Positions 7,341 through 13,963 of a stretch of DNA of 14,931 nucleotides are shown here, one piece after another (within the stretch, counting starts at the first letter, position 1; every line of letters starts with the position of its first letter). Source of the DNA: an uncultured Parabacteroides sp. (GTDB taxonomy: Bacteria > Bacteroidota > Bacteroidia > Bacteroidales > Tannerellaceae); NCBI GenBank assembly GCA_900552465.1, contig URZO01000096.1, forward strand, positions 1 through 14,931, in the 5' to 3' direction. The notes beneath the pieces were generated by a model that had not been told where the DNA came from, did not search any database, and was given only the letters and a program-made list of their open reading frames with translations. Both the position numbers and the translations under genes were made by a program.

Positions 7341-8066
7341 TCATTGCATCTCCCGAATCCTAACCTCCATGCCGCTACCCTGCAGAGCTTCTTTGAGTTC
7401 GCCTATCTTTGTGTCTCCGTAATGGTAGGGGTACAGGATTTTAGGCGAGAACATCCGGGCGGCGTTGGCGGCTTGGGGAACGGTCATCGTATAGGGCTGG
7501 TTGACCGGGAGGAAGGCGATGTCTATATCTTTGAGGTTCCTGAGTTCCGGGATGTCTTCCGTGTCGCCGGCTATATAGATGCGTGTGCCGCCGAGTGTCA
7601 GGATGTAGCCGTTGTCACGGTGGCGGGGATGGAATTTTTCTCTTCCGGGAGTCGTATTGTAGGCGGGGACGGCTTCTATCGTCAGGTAGTCTGTCGGTTT
7701 GAGCTTGTCTCCGTTCTTCATGACGGTTCCCTTGCCGATGATTTCCCGGCTGTTTTCGTTTGCGATGATGATCGTGCTGTCCTTTTCGGATGCGGCAATA
7801 GCTTTCTTGTCCAGATGGTCGCCATGTTCGTGGGTGATCAGGATGATGTCCGCCTTCGGGAAGGTGGCATAGTCGGCATATTCGGAGACGGGATCGACCT
7901 GTATGACATGGCCGTCGTATTCGATCATCAGGCTGGCGTGTTTGATGAACGTGATCGCCAGTTCGCCGCCGTCACGTGTTTTCAACTTATCAACTGCGAA
8001 ATTACCGGCCGAGAGGGAGGTGGATGCAAACAGACTGCTCATAAGAATAAATAATAGATGTTTCAT
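7341..8066 (-). CDS. periplasmic metallo-beta-lactamase-fold hydrolase, UlaG-like
   Basis: This 241-residue protein has a signal peptide (about residues 1-20, MKHLLFILMSSLFASTSLSA). Its metal-binding set is the UlaG/YtkL-type one: His43 in IKHAS, Asp58, the HEHGDH motif (79-84), Asp168 in AGDTE and His215 in YPYHYGDT. Relatives are metal-dependent hydrolases, including L-ascorbate-6-phosphate lactonase and RNase-like or uncharacterised members. Export to the periplasm makes a cytoplasmic sugar-phosphate substrate unlikely. The frame is open back to 8288, but a start there would overlap the divergent gene and hide the signal peptide. The ATG at 8066 follows a good -7 box and is preferred. It is a monocistronic minus-strand gene; the real substrate is unknown. 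Confidence 0.85.
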   Translation of the reverse strand: MKHLLFILMSSLFASTSLSAGNFAVDKLKTRDGGELAITFIKHASLMIEYDGHVIQVDPVSEYADYATFPKADIILITHEHGDHLDKKAIAASEKDSTIIIANENSREIIGKGTVMKNGDKLKPTDYLTIEAVPAYNTTPGREKFHPRHRDNGYILTLGGTRIYIAGDTEDIPELRNLKDIDIAFLPVNQPYTMTVPQAANAARMFSPKILYPYHYGDTKIGELKEALQGSGMEVRIREMQ

Positions 8067-8099
8067 AAAATAACAGGATTGAAAGGTAAAACGTTTGGA

Positions 8100-8107
8100 C
8101 AAAGATA
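8100..8107 (-). promoter_or_regulatory. -7 box (TATCTTTG) for the metallohydrolase
   Basis: Read on the minus strand, this is TATCTTTG, a full match to TAnnTTTG, 33 bases before the ATG at 8066. It supports the shorter start of the hydrolase. A -33 element is not clear. Confidence 0.5.
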
Positions 8108-8140
8108 AGGGAAAAACGATAACAATTAGAGATAAATCCT

Positions 8141-8148
8141 TACATTTG
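8141..8148 (+). promoter_or_regulatory. -7 box (TACATTTG) for the pseudoprotease-TPR gene
   Basis: TACATTTG followed by CG matches the TAnnTTTG consensus and lies 27 bases before the ATG at 8176. Together with the box at 8100-8107 it places two divergent promoters within about 50 bases. Confidence 0.55.
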
Positions 8149-8175
8149 CGTCCGTATCTGATAACATGAAAAGAA

Positions 8176-9903
8176 ATGAAACGAATACTGCAATTGATCT
8201 TTATCAGCTGTCTTTGCCTGTCGGCAGCAGCACAGAAAAACGCCCCTAAATGGATGGATAAAGCTAAAAAAGCTGTCTTTACGATCACGACTTATGGAAA
8301 AGACGGGAACAAACTGGCTACGAGTACGGGATTCTTCGTCTCCGAATCCGGCGATGCTGTTTCTGCATACGATATTTTCAAAGGGGCCGAGAAGGCGACC
8401 GTTACCGATGCGGAAGGAAAGACATACCCGGTTAAGAATATACAGGGGGCGGATGAACTCTACGATGTCATAAAGTTTCAGGTAGAGGTTCCCAAGAAAG
8501 CGGCTTTCCTCACGATTGCAGCCGAACCGGTTGCGAACGGTACGAATGCTTACCTTTTGCCTTTCTCTACCGGTAAGACGGCGACTTTTAAGTCGGGTGC
8601 AATCACCGAAGTGAGCAAACTGAAAGATCCCTACAAATATTATAAGATGGCAATTGCGCTGGAGGATAACGAGCTGAACGCTCCGTTGCTGACACCCGAA
8701 GGCGAAGTCTTTGCACTGGCACAGGCCGATGCCGGGGGGAAGAAAGATGTATGCTATGGTCTTTCCGCCGGTTATGCCGGTAGTCTGTCGATCGGATCTG
8801 CCGACTATTTAGGTTCTGTTTACCGCAGTATCGGTATCCGGAAAGGATGGCCGAAGGAGGTGGACCAGGCATCTGTTGCCCTCTATCTGCTTGCCGGGAC
8901 ACAGGATGCGAAGACGCGCTTAGAGACGATCAACGATTTTATCGCCACTTTCCCCAGTGCACAGGATGGCTACCTGAACCGTGCCGACTTTTATGCTTAT
9001 AACCGTGCCGACTTGGCAAGCTCTCCGGCTGAACAGGCTGCTTACCTGGAAAAAGCGTTGGAAGATATAAAGACTGCATCCAAGTATAGCGACAAAAAGG
9101 GTGATGTCTGGTATAACCGTGCCAAACTGATTTATGGCGTAGCTTCCGCTGATACGACCCTGACCGATCCTGCCTGGACGGTCGAAGCGGCAATGGAGGC
9201 ATTGGACAAGGCGATCGGAGAAGAGGATCTGCCTGCCTACCATCAGCTGAAAGCGGATATCTACTTCAACAAAGGAGAGTTCCAGCAGGCATTCGATGAA
9301 TACATGATTGTCAATAACAGTGATATTGCTTCCGCCTCTTCCTATTATATGGCGGCGAAGGCAAAAGAACGGATCACAGGATTCAATATCGGGGACGTAA
9401 TCGCTCTGTTGGACAAGGCTGTCGAGAAGTGCGGAGCAAATATGAACGCCGAGGCCGCAGCCTATGTCTTGGAACGGATTGACTGGCGCCTGCGTCTGGC
9501 ACAATATGCCGATGCGATTGCCGATTATGACCTTTATTATACATTGTCCGGCGGACAGGTGCTGCCGAATTTCTTCTATCTGCGCGAACAGGCCAAGTTC
9601 CGTGCCGGTGACCTGGAAGGTGCTTTGAAGGATATCCAGACAGCTATCGCAGCAAGTCCGCGGACACCGGACTACTATGCCGAAGAGGCTTCCGTATATG
9701 TACGTCTTCAGAAGTATGAAGATGCACTGAAGAGTATCGAGAAGGCGATTGCCATTGCTCCCGATTTCGGGGCTTGTTACCGCTTGCGTGGCGTCTGCTA
9801 TGTCCGTTTAGAGAAGAAGGCTGAGGCTTGCGAGGCTTTCAATAAGGCGAAAGAACTGGGCGATCCGCTTGCCGAGAAGCTGATAAAGGAACACTGTAAA
9901 TAA
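8176..9903 (+). CDS. secreted trypsin-like pseudoprotease with TPR repeats
   Basis: This 575-residue protein has a signal peptide (about 1-19, LCLSAAAQ at the cut). Residues 30-220 follow a DegP-like trypsin (S1C) fold: TGFFVSESGDAVSAYDIFKGA matches the strand and loop that normally carry the catalytic His, but Asp66 stands there. Asp97 may keep the Asp position. The nucleophile region GNSGGPLL is replaced by DNELNAPLL, with Leu167 where Ser should be. It is therefore probably inactive as a protease. The rest is helical repeat, with clear TPR units at about 465-565 (the ALKDIQTAIAASP and ALKSIEKAIAIAPD helices) and weaker ones at about 300-390. It likely acts as a periplasmic or surface scaffold. 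A start at 8166 is in another frame. The lipoprotein gene follows after 9 bases, so the two are probably one operon. Loss of catalysis is inferred by eye alignment. Confidence 0.8.
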   Translation: MKRILQLIFISCLCLSAAAQKNAPKWMDKAKKAVFTITTYGKDGNKLATSTGFFVSESGDAVSAYDIFKGAEKATVTDAEGKTYPVKNIQGADELYDVIKFQVEVPKKAAFLTIAAEPVANGTNAYLLPFSTGKTATFKSGAITEVSKLKDPYKYYKMAIALEDNELNAPLLTPEGEVFALAQADAGGKKDVCYGLSAGYAGSLSIGSADYLGSVYRSIGIRKGWPKEVDQASVALYLLAGTQDAKTRLETINDFIATFPSAQDGYLNRADFYAYNRADLASSPAEQAAYLEKALEDIKTASKYSDKKGDVWYNRAKLIYGVASADTTLTDPAWTVEAAMEALDKAIGEEDLPAYHQLKADIYFNKGEFQQAFDEYMIVNNSDIASASSYYMAAKAKERITGFNIGDVIALLDKAVEKCGANMNAEAAAYVLERIDWRLRLAQYADAIADYDLYYTLSGGQVLPNFFYLREQAKFRAGDLEGALKDIQTAIAASPRTPDYYAEEASVYVRLQKYEDALKSIEKAIAIAPDFGACYRLRGVCYVRLEKKAEACEAFNKAKELGDPLAEKLIKEHCK

Positions 9904-9912
9904 AATAGGGAT

Positions 9913-10344
9913 ATGAAGAATCTGATGAAAGTATGGCTGTTACTGCTTGTCTGTATCCTTCCGCTTGGTACGGCCTGCCAGGGTAAAAAGAAAGAGGCAG
10001 CGCAGGTAAGTACTACGCTGTTTGATAAAGATCTGCCGGAGATCAAACAACTGGTCGATGGGAAATGGGAACTGGTTAGCGGTAAGAATGCCCGCGAGTT
10101 CTGCGAGTACGAGAATACTTTCATCACCTTCGACGGTGACCGGTATGTCTGGACCGAAGACGGCAAAGCGGAACCGGGTGCCCTGAACTGGCGCAAGGCG
10201 GATACGGGCATGGGGTATGATGCCTACCTGATGGATGTTTTCTACGAAACCAATCCGTCTTTCCCGCTCTCCATCAAGGGCGATACGCTGTTCCTGCAGG
10301 ATTGTTCGGAAACGGGATATAAGTACACGTTAATCCGGAAATAA
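9913..10344 (+). CDS. small putative lipoprotein
   Basis: This 143-residue protein has a hydrophobic N-terminus ending LPLGTAC (Cys22), an acceptable though non-ideal lipobox with Gly at -3, followed by a charged QGKKKE linker. The mature part (about residues 40-142) is a short beta-rich domain with phrases such as VDGKWELVSG, NTFITFDGDRYVWTEDGK and KGDTLFLQD. These recall the lipocalin-like small domains common in Bacteroidales lipoproteins, but no specific family is recognised. It begins 9 bases after the pseudoprotease-TPR gene and ends in an overlap with the opposing DUF763 gene. Co-transcription with the pseudoprotease suggests a joint envelope role. Function is unknown. Confidence 0.75.
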   Translation: MKNLMKVWLLLLVCILPLGTACQGKKKEAAQVSTTLFDKDLPEIKQLVDGKWELVSGKNAREFCEYENTFITFDGDRYVWTEDGKAEPGALNWRKADTGMGYDAYLMDVFYETNPSFPLSIKGDTLFLQDCSETGYKYTLIRK

Positions 10345-11559
10345 TGACTGTTCGTCCCAAAGGCTGAGTTGTGTTCCTCCTTTGCCTTTGGGCTTTTTTG
10401 CATCTCCATAGACCGTTTTTCCTCCGTATTTGTAGGAGGTGTTCCGTTCATGTTCCACCAGTTTATCAAAATAGTTGTTGGGTGTATAACCATTCTCCAT
10501 CTCCTGTGAAATGACGGAGAGGTTCTTTAAGGCTTCGGATTTGTCTTTATCTCCTAACTTTGCCTGCCTGATCGCTTTGTCGAAGACTTCGATCGTCTCG
10601 TCATACACGCTTGTCGGGACAGGAAAAGGATGCCCGTCTTTCCCTCCGTGGGCAAAGGAAAAACGCGCCGGATCAGAGAAACGTGAGGGAGTTCCGTGAA
10701 TCACTTCACTGACCAGCGTCAAAGACTGTAATGTCCGGGGACCGACCCCTTCAAGCAGGAGGAGTGACTCCATATCTGATACATTTGTCTCGTGTGCCAG
10801 AATCAGGGCGGCACCTAAGCGTTTCAGGTTGACGTCTTCTGCCTTTACCTCGTGATGGCGGGGCAGGATGATGGATACTTCACGCATGAGCTTGTCGGGT
10901 GTCTCTTTCGTCAGTTCGAGGATGCCCTCTTTTGTCGGGGTGGCGAGTTTATCGGTGAGGTTCAGGATCAATCCCTGGTTGCGTCCGCAGACCGATGTAT
11001 GCGGCTCTTCCATAAAGGAGCGGATGGAAGATGAAAGCCAGTGGTAGCGGCGGGCCATCCGTTCATTAGGGTTCATACCTTGCTGGACAACCGCCCATTC
11101 CCCTTCTTTGGTAACAACAAAAGAGTGGAGATATAGTTGGAAGCCATCTTGCACAGCTGTGTTATCTACCTTCGCAGACAGCTTACTATGCTTGACCAGT
11201 TCATCTCCGTTCAATCCGGTCCTGCCTGCTATAGCCAAAAGTTCAGCCGGTGTCTGGAGGGATGCTTTTCCCCGTCCGCCGCAGACATATATGCCTAACT
11301 CTTCTGACCGTTTATTGATCGCCTTCTTCAAAGCATTCATTACCGATGTAGTAATGCCGGACGAATGCCAGTCCATCCCCAGCACACAGCCCAGCGACTG
11401 GAACCAGAACGGATCGCTCAGCCGTTGCAGTAAAGCCGTGCGCCCATATTCGATAACGATTGCTTCGACGATGGCGCCTCCCAATAGGCACATACGCTGG
11501 GCAAGCCAGGGAGGCACTGTCCCATAATGAAGCGGTAGATCTGCATATCCTCTTTTCAT
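10330..11559 (-). CDS. DUF763 domain protein
   Basis: This 409-residue protein matches the DUF763 family from its N-terminus (MKRGYADLPLHYGTVPPWL) to its most conserved block, FAHGGKDGHPFPVP (302-315). A helix-hairpin-helix-like segment, LLEGVGPRTLQSL at about 268-280, suggests DNA contact. The C-terminus is a Lys/Gly-rich linker followed by QLSLW (397-401), which resembles the QLSLF-type sliding-clamp-binding peptide. The family is found in archaea and various bacteria and has no established function to my knowledge; a DNA repair or nuclease-related role is only inferred. No signal peptide is seen. The ATG at 11559 is fixed by the conserved N-terminus, although a -7-like box lies only 6 bases upstream. 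The last 15 bases overlap the opposing lipoprotein gene. Confidence 0.88.
   Translation of the reverse strand: MKRGYADLPLHYGTVPPWLAQRMCLLGGAIVEAIVIEYGRTALLQRLSDPFWFQSLGCVLGMDWHSSGITTSVMNALKKAINKRSEELGIYVCGGRGKASLQTPAELLAIAGRTGLNGDELVKHSKLSAKVDNTAVQDGFQLYLHSFVVTKEGEWAVVQQGMNPNERMARRYHWLSSSIRSFMEEPHTSVCGRNQGLILNLTDKLATPTKEGILELTKETPDKLMREVSIILPRHHEVKAEDVNLKRLGAALILAHETNVSDMESLLLLEGVGPRTLQSLTLVSEVIHGTPSRFSDPARFSFAHGGKDGHPFPVPTSVYDETIEVFDKAIRQAKLGDKDKSEALKNLSVISQEMENGYTPNNYFDKLVEHERNTSYKYGGKTVYGDAKKPKGKGGTQLSLWDEQSLFPD
10356..10399 (+). terminator. Rho-independent terminator of the lipoprotein operon, inside the DUF763 gene
   Basis: CCCAAAGGC (10356-10364) pairs perfectly with GCCTTTGGG (10384-10392) across a 19-base loop, followed by C and six T residues. 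It starts 12 bases after the lipoprotein stop codon, as expected for a + strand terminator. It lies fully within the opposing DUF763 coding sequence, where its antisense encodes part of the Lys/Gly-rich tail. Confidence 0.7.
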
Positions 11560-11564
11560 ATCTG

Positions 11565-11572
11565 CGAAGGTA
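11565..11572 (-). promoter_or_regulatory. possible -7 box (TACCTTCG) for the DUF763 gene
   Basis: On the minus strand this reads TACCTTCG, one base off TAnnTTTG, and is only 6 bases before the DUF763 ATG. If used, the transcript would be nearly leaderless. It lies next to the large palindrome at 11582-11609. Confidence 0.35.
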
Positions 11573-11581
11573 AATAAAAAC

Positions 11582-11609
11582 TATGCAAACAATCCGGATT
11601 GATTGCATA
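11582..11609. promoter_or_regulatory. 28-bp near-perfect palindrome between divergent genes
   Basis: The two 14-base halves, TATGCAAACAATCC and GGATTGATTGCATA, are reverse complements apart from one mismatched pair (11589 against 11602). It lies between the divergent DUF763 and DsbA-like genes, just upstream of the possible -7 box for DUF763 and just before an AATATTTG -7-like box (11609-11616) facing the DsbA-like gene. It has no T-run and no loop, so it looks like an operator for a dimeric DNA-binding protein. The regulator is unknown. Confidence 0.5.
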
Positions 11610-11673
11610 ATATTTGCAACAAACAACCCGATAGAGGTGTTCTTAATTCATAATCAATAAAATAGTTGTCGAT

Positions 11674-12189
11674 ATGAGTTTACATGTTACAGAAAAGGAT
11701 CATATCCTGGGGCCCGCCAAGGCTCCGATAGAGATAGTGGAGTATGCCGACTATCAGTGTCCGTATTGTAAAAAGGCGTTTTATATCATGCAGGATATCC
11801 TGAAAGAGCAGGGAGATAATATCCGCTTCGTCTTCCGTAATTTCCCGTTGGAGGAAGTACATCCGTATGCCCTGCATGCGGCTATTGCGGCAGAGGCTGC
11901 ATCAGGACAGGGAAAGTTCTGGGAAATGCATGATATCCTGCTTGAGAACCAGAAAGAACTGGATGATGCTCATTTGATCGAGTATGCCCGTATCATCGAT
12001 ATGGATGTGGAGAAGTTCAGACATGATTTCAGTCTGGAATCTTATGTCCGGAAAGTACAGGAAGACTATGCTTCCGGTGAGAAGAACGGGGTGGATAGTA
12101 CGCCCACTTTCTTTGTGAATGGCCGGATGTATGAAGGAAACTGGACGACTGCCGAATTCCCTGAATATCTCAGGTCGTTGCTACCCTAA
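11674..12189 (+). CDS. DsbA-family thioredoxin-fold protein, cytoplasmic
   Basis: This 171-residue protein has the redox site CPYC (Cys29-Cys32) after EYADYQ, the helical insertion typical of DsbA/Thioredoxin_4 proteins (about residues 65-125), and the cis-proline loop STPTFFVNG (Pro144). Length is typical for the short members, including those found as C-terminal domains on NhaA antiporters. No signal peptide or membrane anchor precedes the fold, so it probably works in the cytoplasm as a thiol oxidoreductase or disulfide reductase rather than as a periplasmic oxidase. Its gene is divergent from DUF763 and ends 35 bases before a strong terminator, so it is monocistronic. The redox partner is not visible in the window. 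Confidence 0.88.
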   Translation: MSLHVTEKDHILGPAKAPIEIVEYADYQCPYCKKAFYIMQDILKEQGDNIRFVFRNFPLEEVHPYALHAAIAAEAASGQGKFWEMHDILLENQKELDDAHLIEYARIIDMDVEKFRHDFSLESYVRKVQEDYASGEKNGVDSTPTFFVNGRMYEGNWTTAEFPEYLRSLLP

Positions 12190-12224
12190 GGCTTTATATA
12201 GGATAAAGTAGGGTTAGTGCTTGG

Positions 12225-12272
12225 AAAAAAGGAGTTTAATCTTTGAAGAGTTAAAGATTAAACTCCTTTTTT
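12225..12272. terminator. strong bidirectional Rho-independent terminator
   Basis: A perfect 20-bp inverted repeat (12225-12244 with 12253-12272) with an 8-base loop carries six A residues at its left end and six T residues at its right end. The core is GGAGTTTAATCTTT with its complement. It ends transcription of the DsbA-like gene on the + strand and of the DoxD-DoxA gene on the minus strand. Confidence 0.9.
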
Positions 12273-12288
12273 GTGGGGATTGGTATAT

Positions 12289-13329
12289 TTATTCTTCGTA
12301 CGTAAACTCTTCTTTCCAGGTAATACCGCTAACGTCTGTGAGGATCAGCGTATAGGAGCCTTCCGGCAAGTTAGCTATGGAACTGTCGCTGATCGTTAAG
12401 CCTGCTTTGCTGCCGAGTGGTATGACCAGGCTATGTTTACCCGGCGCAACCTTGGCTATATACCTGTTTTGGATATCGGATACCGGAAAACGGGACAGCG
12501 CTTCTGCATCCTTGTCCAGGATGACATTCCCGTCTTTGTCTTTCAACGTGATGCCGATCAGGAAAGAACCATATACATCTGCCCCTTCCACACGATAGAC
12601 CGTAAAGGATAGTTTGCCGTGATCGATACTTGCATCCGATATTTCAATCTTTGGCTTGACCGATTTGTTATGCAGTTTTCCCCAGACCCCGTTGTGAAAG
12701 ATCTGGTTGGTGGCAAACGACAGGAATAACAGTGCAAAAGCACCGATACCGGCTATCTTATTGATTGTGCCGGTTCTCAACGGTAACGCTCCGGAGGTCA
12801 ACCACACAAGCCATGGTTGATTGCGCAACCAATGCATCTTGGGAAGTAAGAGGTAGTCGAGGGAATATTTACCTCCTCCCGACAAGAAGATCGTGAATCC
12901 GGCAACAGCCCCTAATATCCCGATCTGCCATTCATCGAGACAGGTAGTACCCAGCCATCCTGAACCTAACAGAATGCCGGTAGCCAGGCTGAATACCCCG
13001 ATACTCATCAAACGGGTGAACAATCCCAACATGATGAATAGTCCGACGATCCCTTCTATAATGGTAAATATGACCATTGCCCACCAAAGGACATCCGGGT
13101 TGGTAACCAGATATTCGATCATCGGTTTAATGCCAAGGGCATTGGGTAGGAAGTGGTTGAACTTTTCTCCTATATAGCCGGGCATATCCGGTATCAGTTT
13201 ATTCTCCAAAATGAGGCGTCTCCAGAAAGCTGAAAAATAGGTCCATCCGACCACCAACCGTAATGAAAGAGTAAATAAGCCGATCATGGAGTATGTATAA
13301 GACATCTCCTGTTTATTCTGATTTATCAT
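12289..13329 (-). CDS. DoxD-DoxA fusion, thiosulfate:quinone oxidoreductase-like membrane protein
   Basis: This 346-residue protein joins a DoxD-type membrane domain (about residues 12-185; helices near 15-35, 82-103, 107-125 and 135-151) to a DoxA-like part (about 190-346). The latter has a helix at 190-208 followed by an extracytoplasmic beta-rich domain starting TNQIFHNGVWGKLHNKS. In the archaeon Acidianus, DoxD and DoxA are separate subunits of an enzyme that oxidises thiosulfate to tetrathionate and reduces quinone; fused forms occur in Bacteroidales. The GWTYFSAFWRR segment in helix 1 is typical of the DoxD family. The reaction here is inferred from the family. The gene follows a small lipoprotein gene by 76 bases and ends at the bidirectional terminator. 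A start at Met9 is also possible. Confidence 0.82.
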   Translation of the reverse strand: MINQNKQEMSYTYSMIGLFTLSLRLVVGWTYFSAFWRRLILENKLIPDMPGYIGEKFNHFLPNALGIKPMIEYLVTNPDVLWWAMVIFTIIEGIVGLFIMLGLFTRLMSIGVFSLATGILLGSGWLGTTCLDEWQIGILGAVAGFTIFLSGGGKYSLDYLLLPKMHWLRNQPWLVWLTSGALPLRTGTINKIAGIGAFALLFLSFATNQIFHNGVWGKLHNKSVKPKIEISDASIDHGKLSFTVYRVEGADVYGSFLIGITLKDKDGNVILDKDAEALSRFPVSDIQNRYIAKVAPGKHSLVIPLGSKAGLTISDSSIANLPEGSYTLILTDVSGITWKEEFTYEE

Positions 13330-13361
13330 ATTCTAAATGTATTTGTAAGTGAACTGATTTG

Positions 13362-13410
13362 TTTAAGTCTATTGTCTGTAGAGGGAACTCTGTTGTGAGA
13401 CAATCTTAAA
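13362..13410. other. stem-loop between the lipoprotein and DoxDA genes
   Basis: ATTGTCT (13371-13377) pairs with AGACAAT (13398-13404), and TTTAAG (13362-13367) with CTTAAA (13405-13410), giving a 13-bp stem with a 3-base bulge and a 20-base loop. It overlaps the stop region of the minus-strand lipoprotein gene. Without a clear T-run it may be an mRNA processing or partial termination site between the two genes. Confidence 0.35.
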
Positions 13411-13756
13411 TAATCAGTTTACGATAACAGATGAACAGTGAGGTCTGTATGAACACATCGGTGTTTCGCCTTACCTGTTCAGACCGGGTTGTCTGGATCG
13501 GTGGATAAATATGTGTACCGGTTGAATAGAAACCGGATAGAAAGGTATATTGAGGTTTCTCTTGTTCCTTGGCGGAAGAAGACTGTTCGAAGATATAGGT
13601 GTTTTGTGCATTGCTGCAATTCTCGACATTGGTTGTCTGGACAGGTATATTCAACATCTGCTTGAACTCTCTCTTTGTAGGGCAGGAGAGTAGCAAGAAG
13701 AACATCATCGGGAACAAGATGAAGCTTGTTAAGTGTTTACCTGTTTTAGATGTCAT
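13406..13756 (-). CDS. small hypothetical lipoprotein upstream of DoxDA
   Basis: From the ATG at 13756 this is a 116-residue protein with a charged start (MTSKTGKH), a hydrophobic stretch and a lipobox, LLLSC. The mature part begins CPTKREFKQMLNIPVQ, is rich in Thr, Ser and Gln, and ends with a short hydrophobic tail FICYRKLII. A start six codons earlier at 13774 is equally open; the later one gives a cleaner signal sequence. No family is recognised. Lipoproteins of this shape are common in Bacteroidales, and its place just before DoxDA on the same strand suggests they are transcribed together. It is AT-richer than the efflux operon, and no good -7 box was found upstream. Confidence 0.6.
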   Translation of the reverse strand: MTSKTGKHLTSFILFPMMFFLLLSCPTKREFKQMLNIPVQTTNVENCSNAQNTYIFEQSSSAKEQEKPQYTFLSGFYSTGTHIYPPIQTTRSEQVRRNTDVFIQTSLFICYRKLII

Positions 13757-13907
13757 TGCGTATAGTCTTTGCATGTTTCGTGGAATAATTAAATTCCTGT
13801 TATAATTCCTTATGCTAATGAACTTTTATTTGCTGCTTGTTTTATTAAATAACAACCTTGGTTCTGTTTTGTTCTGATAATTTTATTTTTTATCGGATAC
13901 TTTAAAT

Positions 13908-13943
13908 AAAAAGCCCTTGCAATCCTGAGAATGCAAGGGCTTT
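13908..13943 (-). terminator. Rho-independent terminator of the GGGtGRT gene
   Basis: Read on the minus strand, AAAGCCCTTGCA (13943-13932) pairs with TGCAAGGGCTTT (13921-13910) across a 10-base loop, and the strand continues TTATTT. It begins 20 bases after the stop codon at 13964. The A-run on the other side is short, so it is mainly a minus-strand terminator. Confidence 0.85.
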
Positions 13944-13963
13944 ACTATATCAGTAAGTCTAAA

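Noticed and set aside
7344..8054. 236-codon + strand frame opposite the metallohydrolase
   Set aside because: It mirrors a gene with intact metal-binding motifs and shows no domain, signal or promoter of its own.
8067..8288. Longer start for the metallohydrolase at 8288
   Set aside because: It overlaps the divergent gene and its promoter and would bury a normal signal peptide beginning at 8066.
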